Of a DNA stretch of 64,000 nucleotides, positions 34,288 to 43,417 are shown one piece after another. The stretch covers positions 1 to 64,000 of the forward strand of contig NZ_JBMPIX010000006.1 of the NCBI RefSeq assembly GCF_049341065.1, given 5' to 3'. Below the pieces are notes generated by a model. The model was not told the origin of the DNA. It ran no database searches and saw only the letters and a list, made by a program, of their open reading frames with translations. The translations under genes were made by a program, and so were the position numbers. Source of the DNA: Pacificoceanicola sp049341065. GTDB taxonomy: Bacteria; Pseudomonadota; Alphaproteobacteria; Rhodobacterales; Rhodobacteraceae. The number at the start of each line of letters is the position of its first letter. Position 1 is the first letter of the stretch.

Positions 34288-36684
34288 TCATCTGTCCAGC
34301 AAGCTTTTCACGTCCCAGACGTCGGCCATATAACCTTGGATCGTGCGATCCGAGGAAAAATAGCCTGACCCGGCGATGTTGCGTAGCACCAGCTTGTCCC
34401 AGCGATCGTGATCGGCAAAGGCCGCATCGACCTTGGTTTGGCAGGCCAGAAAGGCGACAAAATCCGAAGCCACAAGGAACGGGTCATGGTTCCAGGTGTG
34501 CTCGACCAGCCCGTGATAGCGCGTCGGCTCTTCGGGGTTGAAGCGGCCTTCGACCAACATCTGCAACACGTCCTGCAATTCCTGGCTTTGCATGATCGCC
34601 TTGCGCGCATGATCCGGCGTGCGATAGCGCGCCTGCACCTCATCCGCCGTCATCCCGAACAGAAAGAAGTTCTCGGGGCCCACATGTTCGCGGATCTCGA
34701 CATTGGCGCCATCCAGCGTGCCGATGGTCAGCGCGCCGTTCATGGTAAACTTCATATTGCCAGTGCCCGAGGCCTCTTTGCCCGCCGTGGAAATCTGTTC
34801 CGACAGATCGGCGGCCGGGATCAGGCGTTGTGCCATCGAAACGTTGTAGTTCGCCGGATAGACGATCTTGAGCAGGTGGCTGGTCAGAGGATCGTTGTTC
34901 ACCACCTTGGCGACGTCATTGATCAGACGAATGATCTCTTTTGCCGTGAAATAGCCCGGCGCGGCCTTGCCGCCAAAGATCTTGACCCGCGGCGTCCAGT
35001 TGGCGCCCGGGTTCTTGCGGATGGCATTCCAGCGGGCGATCGTCTCGTAGATATTCAACAACTGGCGCTTGTATTCGTGGATGCGCTTGACCTGCACATC
35101 GAACATGGCGTCCGGATCCAACGCGATGCCCATCTTGTCCTGCACCCAGTTTGAAAAGGCGACCTTGTTGGCGCGCTTTGCAGCGCGCAGATTGGCCAAC
35201 AACTCGGGGCTTTCGTGGCTGTTCAGCTCTTGCAGGCGGTCAAGATTGTCCTCCCAGCCTGCGCCGATGGTCTCCGTGATGACACGCGACAAAGCCGGGT
35301 TCGACAGGCGGATCCAGCGGCGCGGCGTGACGCCGTTGGTCTGGTTCAGGATGCGGCCCGGATAGGCCTTGTCCAGCTCGGCAAAGACCGTCTTCTTCAT
35401 CAGATCGCTGTGCAGCGCCGAGACGCCGTTCACATGCGCCGCCATGACGAAGGCCAGAGTGCCCATATGAACCTGATCGTGGTGCACAATACGCAGATCA
35501 GGCGCGCATTTTGTTGCGGCCTGATGTTCGGCGTCGATCTGTTCGATGATTTGCATATGTCGCGGCAGAACGCGCCCCACGAGCCATGTGGACCACCGCT
35601 CCAAGGCCTCGGGCAAAAGCGTATGGTTGGTGTAGTTCAGACAGCGCGAGGCGATATCCTTGGCCTGCGCCCAGTCCAGCCCGTGTTCGTCCACCAGCAG
35701 GCGGATCAGTTCCGGCCCGGCCAGCGCCGGGTGGGTGTCGTTCATCTGGATCGCGGCCTTGCCCGGCAGCAGCGACAGATCCTCGTATTCCGACAGGAAG
35801 CGGCGCAGGATATCTTGCAAGGCCGCCGAAGTCAGGAAGAATTCCTGCTTGAGCCGCAGTTCCTTGCCGCTGTCGGTGGTGTCCTCGGGGTAGAGCACGC
35901 GCGACAGGGTTCGGGCCAATGCCTCAGGGGCGGCGGCGGCGGTGTGATCGCCCGAGTTGAACCGCTCCAGATCGAACAGTTCGGTCGGATGCGCCCCCCA
36001 CAGGCGCAAGGTGTTCGACCACTTGCCTTTCCAGCCGACAACGGGCGTGTCATAGGCACGGGCCAGGACCGTTTCCGCCGGGTGCCAGACAGCTTTGCCG
36101 CCCTGCGTTTCCACATAGCCTTTGAAGGGGATGGTATAGCTGGCCTCGGGGCGCTCAAACTCCCACGGGTGGGGTTGGTTGAGCCAATCTTCGGGCGCCT
36201 CAACCTGCCGCCCGCCTTCAAAGCGCTGACGGAACAGGCCGTGTTCATAGCGAATGCCATAGCCAAAACCGGGGCAACCCAGCGTTGACATGCTTTCGAG
36301 GAAGCATGCGGCCAGCCGCCCCAGCCCACCATTGCCCAAGGCTGCGTCCGGTTCATTTTCAACAACATCCAGCAGCGAAACACCGTCGGCGTTCAGGACC
36401 TCTTCGATCTGCTCATGCAGGCCAAGATTGATCACGGCATCCTCGAGAATGCGGCCAATCAGGAACTCCATCGACAGGTAGTAAACGCGCTTGCCGCCTT
36501 GTTCGTAGGTCTTGCGCGTCGCCTCAAACCAGCTGTCCACGATCAGATCGCGCACCGTATAGCTGACCGCCATGCGCCAGTCATACGTGCTGGCGTGGGC
36601 CTTGTCCTTGCCCATGGTATAGGTCAGATGCTGCGCGATGCGGACCCGCAAAACATCAGCGGACATTGGGTTCATTGCGTTCAT
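34288..36684 (-). CDS. glgP: Glycogen/maltodextrin phosphorylase
   Basis: This enzyme releases glucose-1-phosphate from alpha-1,4-glucan ends using a pyridoxal phosphate cofactor. The 798-residue product is full length and contains the PLP-lysine motif EASGTGNMKFTMNGALTIGT, the N-terminal motif RVYYLSMEFLIGR and the glucan-site segment ALGNGGLGRLAACFLES. It is the last gene of the glg operon, starting 18 bases after the amylosucrase gene. Together with the synthetic enzymes upstream it lets the cell draw on the stored polymer. Confidence 0.95.
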   Translation of the reverse strand: MNAMNPMSADVLRVRIAQHLTYTMGKDKAHASTYDWRMAVSYTVRDLIVDSWFEATRKTYEQGGKRVYYLSMEFLIGRILEDAVINLGLHEQIEEVLNADGVSLLDVVENEPDAALGNGGLGRLAACFLESMSTLGCPGFGYGIRYEHGLFRQRFEGGRQVEAPEDWLNQPHPWEFERPEASYTIPFKGYVETQGGKAVWHPAETVLARAYDTPVVGWKGKWSNTLRLWGAHPTELFDLERFNSGDHTAAAAPEALARTLSRVLYPEDTTDSGKELRLKQEFFLTSAALQDILRRFLSEYEDLSLLPGKAAIQMNDTHPALAGPELIRLLVDEHGLDWAQAKDIASRCLNYTNHTLLPEALERWSTWLVGRVLPRHMQIIEQIDAEHQAATKCAPDLRIVHHDQVHMGTLAFVMAAHVNGVSALHSDLMKKTVFAELDKAYPGRILNQTNGVTPRRWIRLSNPALSRVITETIGAGWEDNLDRLQELNSHESPELLANLRAAKRANKVAFSNWVQDKMGIALDPDAMFDVQVKRIHEYKRQLLNIYETIARWNAIRKNPGANWTPRVKIFGGKAAPGYFTAKEIIRLINDVAKVVNNDPLTSHLLKIVYPANYNVSMAQRLIPAADLSEQISTAGKEASGTGNMKFTMNGALTIGTLDGANVEIREHVGPENFFLFGMTADEVQARYRTPDHARKAIMQSQELQDVLQMLVEGRFNPEEPTRYHGLVEHTWNHDPFLVASDFVAFLACQTKVDAAFADHDRWDKLVLRNIAGSGYFSSDRTIQGYMADVWDVKSLLDR

Positions 36685-36702
36685 GGGAGTGTCCTGTACG
36701 TC

Positions 36703-38583
36703 TTATGTCATCCATACGCGCCCATAGGGCGGCAGCGAATAGGTGTCGTTGTCGATCATCACCGCAGCGTCGGACAGGGCATCATGAAAATGCACCACGC
36801 CCTGATCGCGCAGCCAGTCAAGCGGCAGGTGTTGCCATGTTTCCGAGAAATTGAAAAGGCAGACAAGGTTGCCCGTCGGCGCCATGCGGGCGAAGGCAAA
36901 GACCGACGGCTGCGCACTGTCCAGAATGCGCGTGGGATGGCCGCTGTGGATTTGTGGCGTCGCCTTGCGGCGGGCATAAATATGGCGGGTGCCTTGCAGC
37001 ACCTGCGCCGCGGGGCCGGTGCCGGTTTCGGCGGCGGCCTGCCGGTCCCAATCCATCATGGGGCGGTGCACCCAGCGGCTGTCATGGGCGTGCTCTGGCA
37101 CCTTGAGATAGCCATAGTCGTTGGTCAGGGCGATCTCATCGCCCATATAAATCAACGGCACCCCTCCGAAAGAAGCGATCAGCGCATTGCCCAGAAGGAT
37201 ACGTTGCACCGCCAAGGCGATCCCGGCGTGATCGCCTTCGGATTGCGCGCGTTCCAATCCCGCAAGCGAGGCAAAGGAACCTGAAATGCGTTTGTCTCCG
37301 GTCTCTTCGTTGACCTGAAACAGCGCGCCACGCGCGAAAGTACCGGGAAAGACCCCCTCGTAAAAGTCCGACAGAAAGGCGCGGTGCGCAAAGCCCGACA
37401 GATGCATGGCGCCCGCGTCCTCATCGGTGATCGCCCAACCGATATCGTCATGGCAGCGAATATAGGTGGCATAGGTCGCATTGGTCAGGAGCTCGGGGAA
37501 ATGCGTGCGCATGACGTGGGTCATCATCGCGGTGTCGCGTGTCGCAAGCGCGCTCCAGAACTGCACCATGAGGTTGTTGTGGTAGGCAAGGTTGCCCTCG
37601 CGCCCGTCATGTTCGCCCCTGCCAAAGTAGGTCAGCATCTCGGATGGGCCGACAATCGCTTCTTCCAGATGCAGGACGGATGCGGCCACCACCCGGGTCA
37701 CGGCCCGCAGCGCGCGCAGGATCACGTGGACCTCGGGCTCCGACTGGCAGCGCGTGCCCATGCGTTTCCACATGAAGGCCACCGCATCAAGGCGCAGCAC
37801 ATCCACACCCTTGTTGGCGAGGAACATCATGATCTTGGCGATCTCAAGGAACACACGCGGGTTGGCCCAGTTCAGATCCCACTGATGTTCATTGAAGGTG
37901 GTCCAGACCCATTTGTCCAAACCCTCGTAATAGGTGAAACTGCCCGGCGCATTGTCCGGGAAAATCTCGATCAGGGTTTCCTCGTAGGCCTTGGGAAGGC
38001 GGTCGTCGTCGAACATCAGGTACATATCCTGATAGGCCAGATCGCCCTTGACCGCCTTTTTTGCCCAGTCGTGTTCTTTCGCGGTGTGGTTCAACACCAT
38101 ATCGACGCAAAGCGATATGCCCCGCGCCCTCAGCGCAGCCGCGAGATCCTGAAGGTCTTTCATCGAGCCATAGGCCGGATTGACCTTTCGATAATCCATC
38201 ACCGAATAGCCCCCGTCGCTGTCGCCGGGACGCGGTTTCAGGCAGGGCATCAAGTGCACATAGGTGACGCCAAGGCTTTCCAGATAATCCAGCTTGTCGT
38301 GAATACCTTTGATGTCGCCAGCAAAGCGGTCGATGTAGAAGACATAGCCGACCATATCAGGGCGCTGGAACCAATCTGGTTCCAGATCGCGGCGCAGATC
38401 AAGGGTTTTCAGATCAGCCGGGCGCTGCGTCCAAGCCTTGCGCATCTCGGCCAGAAGATCGCTTTGCATCTGCACAAAATCCGGATGCGCGCCGTAAAGC
38501 TGATGCAGCATTGGCCACAGATCGCCAGCACTTCGCGACAGACGCAGGTCAAAGATGTCATGCTCGCGCGTCGGTTTTGACAT
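36703..38583 (-). CDS. Amylosucrase-type GH13 enzyme
   Basis: Amylosucrase (GH13 subfamily 4) transfers the glucose of sucrose onto alpha-1,4-glucan and releases fructose. The 626-residue product matches Neisseria amylosucrase along its length from memory of that sequence. It has nucleophile Asp266 in DVLRLDAVAF, acid Glu308 in HLEEAIV and Asp379 in RCHDDIGW. The subfamily's sucrose-site pair is also present: Asp123 in SDGGYSVMDYRKVNP and the Arg in HDSRWVHRP. The ATG at 38583 is chosen because AAGGAAG precedes it; TTG at 38589 is less likely. It sits within the glycogen operon between glgX and glgP. A sucrose hydrolase is the main alternative. Confidence 0.85.
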   Translation of the reverse strand: MSKPTREHDIFDLRLSRSAGDLWPMLHQLYGAHPDFVQMQSDLLAEMRKAWTQRPADLKTLDLRRDLEPDWFQRPDMVGYVFYIDRFAGDIKGIHDKLDYLESLGVTYVHLMPCLKPRPGDSDGGYSVMDYRKVNPAYGSMKDLQDLAAALRARGISLCVDMVLNHTAKEHDWAKKAVKGDLAYQDMYLMFDDDRLPKAYEETLIEIFPDNAPGSFTYYEGLDKWVWTTFNEHQWDLNWANPRVFLEIAKIMMFLANKGVDVLRLDAVAFMWKRMGTRCQSEPEVHVILRALRAVTRVVAASVLHLEEAIVGPSEMLTYFGRGEHDGREGNLAYHNNLMVQFWSALATRDTAMMTHVMRTHFPELLTNATYATYIRCHDDIGWAITDEDAGAMHLSGFAHRAFLSDFYEGVFPGTFARGALFQVNEETGDKRISGSFASLAGLERAQSEGDHAGIALAVQRILLGNALIASFGGVPLIYMGDEIALTNDYGYLKVPEHAHDSRWVHRPMMDWDRQAAAETGTGPAAQVLQGTRHIYARRKATPQIHSGHPTRILDSAQPSVFAFARMAPTGNLVCLFNFSETWQHLPLDWLRDQGVVHFHDALSDAAVMIDNDTYSLPPYGRVWMT

Positions 38584-38634
38584 GCGCAACTTCCTTTTTG
38601 GTTCTTGTCACCCGCGCAAGGGTGGATTGAAAAA

Positions 38635-40716
38635 CTATCCCTTCGCGTCTTCCAGAACGAAAACCACAATCGAACTGTCGGCGATCGTCGTACCGGTAAA
38701 CCGGCCAACTGCCGCCTCTTCTGCGGTGTCGAAACGACGAACCCACGTCTTGGTGCCGGGCGTTTCGGGCAAAGTGATCTTGACCGAGTCGCCAGAGTTG
38801 AGCACCACAAGCAAGGCCCCTTCGCGCTGAACATATTCCGGTGTGCCCGAGGCCATGCGCAACTCGGCCACGATCAGCTTCAGATCGGGATCGTCCCAGT
38901 CGTCCTGCGTCATCGCCACACCGTCGTCGCGGCGCCAGAACAGGTCAGTCTCGCCGTCCACCAACCGCGAGCGTGAATGCAAGAACCGCCGTTGATGCAG
39001 AATGGGATGCGCCTTGCGAAAGGCGATCGCCTTTTGACAGAATTCGGCAAACCCCTTGTCTGCCCCCGCCCAGTCGACCCAGCCCAATGCGTTGTCCTGA
39101 CAATAGGCGTTGTTGTTACCCTTCTGGCTGTTTCCCAATTCATCACCCGCCAGCAACATCGGCGTGCCTTGGGAAAACATCATCGTCGCAACCAGATTGC
39201 GCCGCCGCCGGGTGCGTGCCTTGTTGATCGCGGGATCGCTGGTGGCCCCCTCAACCCCGAAATTGTCCGAAAAATCATGCGAGTGGCCATCACGGTTGCC
39301 CTCGCCATTCGCCTCGTTGTGCTTTCTCGAATAACTGACTGTATCCATCAGCGTAAAGCCGTCATGAGCGGTGATGAAGTTCACCGAAGAGGTCGCCGCG
39401 CGCCCGTCATGGTCAAAGAACTGCGCCGACCCGGACAGCCGCGCCGCCATGCCCGACACCATACCCGTGTCGCCACGCCAGAACCGCCGCGTGTCATCGC
39501 GGTACTTGTCGTTCCATTCCGCAAAAGGCGCAGGATAGGCGCCCAACTGATAGCCGCCATGCCCGACATCCCAAGGTTCGGCAATCAGTTTGACACGGTT
39601 CAGGATCGGATCCTGTCGAACGGCGCGCAGGAACGGGCCATCGCGGTCAAACTCTCCGTTGGTGCGCCCAAGGGTCGAACAGAGGTCAAAACGGAAGCCA
39701 TCCACATGCATGACCTCAACCCAATAGCGCAGCGAATCCATGACAAGGCGCAGCGTAAACGGATTGTCAAAATCCAGCGTATTGCCGCAGCCGGTATCGT
39801 TGATGTAATACCGCGGATTTTCCGCCAGACGGTAGTAGCTGGCATTGTCCAGCCCGCGAAAGGCCAGCGTCGGCCCGGTCTCGCCGCCCTCTGCGGTGTG
39901 ATTGTAGACCACGTCGAGAATGACCTCGATCCCGGCAGTGTGAAAGCGCGCGACCATCTGCTGGAACTCGGCAATCTCGCAGCCCTGCATATAGCGCGGA
40001 TCGGGCGCGAAAAAGCCGTAGGTCATATAGCCCCAGTAATTTTTCAGCCCCTTATCCACCAGAAACTGGTCATCGACAAAGGCCTGTACCGGCAGCAGTT
40101 CAATCGCTGTGACACCCAGTTTGTTGAGATGCTCAAGGATCGGGTCCGAGGCCATGGCCAGATAGGTGCCGGGGTGCTCGATATCCTTGCGTCCGGCGGT
40201 CAGGCCTTTGACATGCGCCTCGTAGATCACGGTCTCGGTCATCGGATAGTGCGGCGCAGGTTTGCTGCCCCAGGTAAAGGCCGGGTCCACCACGACCGAG
40301 CGCGGCATGAAGGGGGCGCTGTCGCGTTTGTCAAAACTGAGATCCAACAGCGGATCACCCACGGTATAGCTGAACAGCGCGTCGTTCCAGATGGGATGGC
40401 CGGTCAGGCGCTTGGCATAGGGATCGATCAGAAGTTTGAATGGATTGAAGCGATGCCCTTCTTCCGGCTTGTATGGCCCGTGCATGCGATAGCCATATTG
40501 CTGGCCGGGGCGCATGCCGGGAATATAGCCGTGCCAGACGTGGCCGGTGCGTTCTGGCAGCCGCACGACCTGCGTTTCGACCCCTTTTTCGTTGAACAGG
40601 CAAAGGGCGACCTGCGTGGCGTGCTGTGAAAACACAGCGAAATTGACGCCATCCCCATCAAAAGTCGCGCCCAGCGGAAAGGGATGCCCGGCCTGGATCA
40701 GAAAATTGCCCGCCAT
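38635..40716 (-). CDS. glgX: Glycogen debranching enzyme GlgX
   Basis: GlgX cuts alpha-1,6 branches left after phosphorylase action. The 693-residue product begins with a CBM48-type domain (HPFPLGATFDGDGVNFAVFS) and has GH13 motifs DVVYNHTAEG, DGFRFDLCSTLGR (nucleophile Asp), KLIAEPWDVGHGGYQLG (acid Glu) and FITAHDGFTLMD. The insertion GNSQKGNNNAYCQDN is typical of isoamylase/GlgX. The start lies two bases after the glgA stop, so translation is coupled. Confidence 0.95.
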   Translation of the reverse strand: MAGNFLIQAGHPFPLGATFDGDGVNFAVFSQHATQVALCLFNEKGVETQVVRLPERTGHVWHGYIPGMRPGQQYGYRMHGPYKPEEGHRFNPFKLLIDPYAKRLTGHPIWNDALFSYTVGDPLLDLSFDKRDSAPFMPRSVVVDPAFTWGSKPAPHYPMTETVIYEAHVKGLTAGRKDIEHPGTYLAMASDPILEHLNKLGVTAIELLPVQAFVDDQFLVDKGLKNYWGYMTYGFFAPDPRYMQGCEIAEFQQMVARFHTAGIEVILDVVYNHTAEGGETGPTLAFRGLDNASYYRLAENPRYYINDTGCGNTLDFDNPFTLRLVMDSLRYWVEVMHVDGFRFDLCSTLGRTNGEFDRDGPFLRAVRQDPILNRVKLIAEPWDVGHGGYQLGAYPAPFAEWNDKYRDDTRRFWRGDTGMVSGMAARLSGSAQFFDHDGRAATSSVNFITAHDGFTLMDTVSYSRKHNEANGEGNRDGHSHDFSDNFGVEGATSDPAINKARTRRRRNLVATMMFSQGTPMLLAGDELGNSQKGNNNAYCQDNALGWVDWAGADKGFAEFCQKAIAFRKAHPILHQRRFLHSRSRLVDGETDLFWRRDDGVAMTQDDWDDPDLKLIVAELRMASGTPEYVQREGALLVVLNSGDSVKITLPETPGTKTWVRRFDTAEEAAVGRFTGTTIADSSIVVFVLEDAKG

Positions 40717-40718
40717 GG

Positions 40719-42143
40719 TCAGCCTGCCAGCAGATCAGAATAAAGTGTGTGATAGCTTTGGGCCGACGTTTCCCAGCCGACGGGTTGCTTCATGGCGTTG
40801 CGTTGCAGGCTGGCCCATGTCTTGGGCGCGTCATAAAGATCGCAAAGCCGCGAAAAGGCATTGGCAAGCGCCTCAGCCGTGATCGGATAGAACTGCACGC
40901 CGGTCGCCACCCCGCGCGCCAGTGCCGCCGGAGAGGCATTGATCACGGTGTCCGCCAAGCCCCCGGTCAGCGAAACAAGTGGCACGGTGCCATAGCGCAG
41001 TCCGTATAGTTGCGTCAGCCCGCATGGCTCGAAGCGCGACGGGACAAGGATCGCGTCACCGCCCGCAATGATCCGGTGCGACAAGCTTTCGTCATAGCCA
41101 AGCTTTACGCCGACACCTGCGTTCGCCGCTGCCAGCTCCTGAACTTCCGCCTCAAGCGCGGGATCACCCGAGCCAAGCAGCGCCAGTTGTCCCCCGCGGT
41201 CCAGCAGCGCGGGCAAAGCCTTGATCAGCAGGTCGATGCCCTTTTGCTCGGTCAATCGCGAAACCAGCACGCACAGGGGGCCGTCCGACGGCTCCAACCC
41301 GAATTCGGCGCGCAGCGCTTCGGTGTTCGCGACCTTGCCTTTCGGCGTCTTGTAGGGCGTGATGTTGGGATCGGTTTCCGGGTTCCACACATCCGTGTCG
41401 ATGCCGTTGACGATCCCGGTCAAAACCGCCTGACGGTCACGCAGAACGCCGTCCATGCCGATGCCGAATTCGGGGGTCAAAAGCTCTTGGGCGTAGGTTT
41501 GTGATACGGTGGTGATCCGCGCGGCGCCCATCAACCCCGCCTTGAGCGCGGAAATCTGCCCCCAGAATTCAAAATGGTCCGGCGTAAAGCGCCAGGAATC
41601 CAGACGCAGCGCAGCCATCCGCCCAGCGTCTGTGTTGCCGTGAAAAGCGATGTTGTGAATGGTAAAGACAAATGGCACCGCCGCGCCCAGCGCGTGCAGG
41701 TATTCGGGCACAAAGCCCGCCTGCCAGTCGTGACCATGGACCACTTCGGGTGTCCAGCCACCCGCGCCCTGCGCCGCGATATGGGCCGCGACATAAGACA
41801 GCGCGGCAAAGCGTTCCGGGTTGTCGGCCCAGTCATGGCCATTGCCATCCAGATAAGGGCCGCCTGCCCGCTCAAACAAATGCGGCGCGTCGATCACCAG
41901 CAGGTCCAGCCCCGCCGCCATCGCCGCAAGCACACGCGCAGGGCCGCCAAAAAGATCGTCGAATTGCGCGACCTCTTTGGTGTCCTGCAGTTTTCCCATC
42001 ACGCCCGGATAGCCCGGGACAAGTGTTTTCATCTCGTCCCCAAGCGCGGCGAGCGCGGCAGGCAAGGCGCCCACCACATCCGCGAGGCCCCCGGTCTTGA
42101 CCAGGGGCGCACATTCGGAAGCGACGGAAAGGATACGGGTCAT
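40719..42143 (-). CDS. glgA: Glycogen synthase GlgA
   Basis: GlgA extends alpha-1,4-glucan from ADP-glucose. The 474-residue product has the N-terminal nucleotide-sugar motif VKTGGLADVVGALPAALAAL, where the lysine contacts ADP-glucose, the HGHDWQAGFVPEYL segment and the C-terminal GT5 motif PSRFEPCGLTQLYGLRYGTV followed by TGGLADTV. Its ATG shares four bases with the glgC stop. Confidence 0.96.
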   Translation of the reverse strand: MTRILSVASECAPLVKTGGLADVVGALPAALAALGDEMKTLVPGYPGVMGKLQDTKEVAQFDDLFGGPARVLAAMAAGLDLLVIDAPHLFERAGGPYLDGNGHDWADNPERFAALSYVAAHIAAQGAGGWTPEVVHGHDWQAGFVPEYLHALGAAVPFVFTIHNIAFHGNTDAGRMAALRLDSWRFTPDHFEFWGQISALKAGLMGAARITTVSQTYAQELLTPEFGIGMDGVLRDRQAVLTGIVNGIDTDVWNPETDPNITPYKTPKGKVANTEALRAEFGLEPSDGPLCVLVSRLTEQKGIDLLIKALPALLDRGGQLALLGSGDPALEAEVQELAAANAGVGVKLGYDESLSHRIIAGGDAILVPSRFEPCGLTQLYGLRYGTVPLVSLTGGLADTVINASPAALARGVATGVQFYPITAEALANAFSRLCDLYDAPKTWASLQRNAMKQPVGWETSAQSYHTLYSDLLAG

Positions 42144-43396
42144 AGGCTATTGGCTCTCCGGTCCAGCATGGATTGCGTGATCAGCGTGGTGCCGCGCTCG
42201 GTGACGCGGAACCACTTTGCGTCTTCGACCGGATCCTCGCCGACAACAAGGCCTTCGGGGATGATCACACCGCTGTCAATGACCACCTGCCGCAATCGCG
42301 CGGACCGGTTGACCACAACCCGCGGCAAGACCACTGCATGGTCCAGAACTGCATAAGAATTGGTATGCACGTTCGTAAAAAGCACCGAATTGCGAACTTC
42401 GGTCCCCGAAATGATGCAGCCGCCAGACACCATGGACGAGATCGCCATGCCGCGTCTGTCGCGTTCGTCGTGGATGAATTTCGCCGGCGGCGTGCTTTCG
42501 GAATAGGTCCAAATCGGCCAGCTTTTGTCCCAAAGGTCCAGTTCCGGCGTAAAGTCGGTCAGGTCGATGTTGCTTTCCCAAAAGGCGTCGACCGTGCCGA
42601 CGTCTTTCCAATAGGCCGGCGCGCCCTCGGCCCGCACACAGCTTTCGTCAAAACGGTGTGCCACCGCTTTGCCCTTGGCGACGATCTCGGGGATCAAATC
42701 ATTGCCGAAGTCATGGCTCGAATTGGTGTCCTCGGCGTCTTTGGTCAGCAGGTCCCGCAGGAAATCCCACTTGAAGACGTAGATCCCCATAGAGGCCAGT
42801 GCCTTTGTCGGATCTTCGGGCGTCGCAGGCGGATCGGCGGGCTTTTCAAGGAACGAGGTGATGCGCCCGGTGTCGTCAGTGGCCATGACGCCAAAGGCCG
42901 TCGCTTCCATGCGCGGCACGGTCAGGCAGCCGATGGTCACATCCGCGCTGGTTTCCACATGCTGGCGCAGCATCAGTTCGTAATCCATCTTGTAGATGTG
43001 ATCACCCGCCAGAATGATAACGTAATCAACGCCGTAGCTGTCCACGATGTCGATGTTCTGCGTCACCGCGTCGGCGGTGCCCATATACCAGTTCTCATTC
43101 CCCGAACGCTGCGATGCAGGCAGGATATCAAGAAATTCGTTCCGCTCGGCCCGAAAAAAGTTCCAGCCGCGTTGCATGTGCCGGATCAGGCTATGCGCCT
43201 TATATTGCGTCGCAACCGCCATGCGCCGAATGCCCGAGTTCATCGCGTTCGACAAAGCAAAATCGATGATCCGGGTCTTGCCACCGAAATAGACCGCGGG
43301 TTTCACCCGCCGATCCGTCAGCTCTTTCAGGCGGCTACCGCGCCCCCCGGCCAGAACAAAGACCATCGACCTCTGAGTAAGTCTTTTGGTTTCCAT
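42140..43396 (-). CDS. glgC: ADP-glucose pyrophosphorylase GlgC
   Basis: GlgC makes ADP-glucose from glucose-1-phosphate and ATP and is normally the control point of glycogen synthesis. The 418-residue product shows VLAGGRGSRLKELTDRRVKP (ATP site), YFGGKTRIIDFALSNAMNSG, the substrate segments WYMGTADAV and ILAGDHIYKMDYE, and a C-terminal left-handed beta-helix with hexapeptide repeats (GCIISGTEVRNSVLF onward). It starts 21 bases after glgB. Confidence 0.96.
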   Translation of the reverse strand: METKRLTQRSMVFVLAGGRGSRLKELTDRRVKPAVYFGGKTRIIDFALSNAMNSGIRRMAVATQYKAHSLIRHMQRGWNFFRAERNEFLDILPASQRSGNENWYMGTADAVTQNIDIVDSYGVDYVIILAGDHIYKMDYELMLRQHVETSADVTIGCLTVPRMEATAFGVMATDDTGRITSFLEKPADPPATPEDPTKALASMGIYVFKWDFLRDLLTKDAEDTNSSHDFGNDLIPEIVAKGKAVAHRFDESCVRAEGAPAYWKDVGTVDAFWESNIDLTDFTPELDLWDKSWPIWTYSESTPPAKFIHDERDRRGMAISSMVSGGCIISGTEVRNSVLFTNVHTNSYAVLDHAVVLPRVVVNRSARLRQVVIDSGVIIPEGLVVGEDPVEDAKWFRVTERGTTLITQSMLDRRANSL

Positions 43397-43417
43397 AAGC
43401 TCCCCTCCTCCCTTGAA

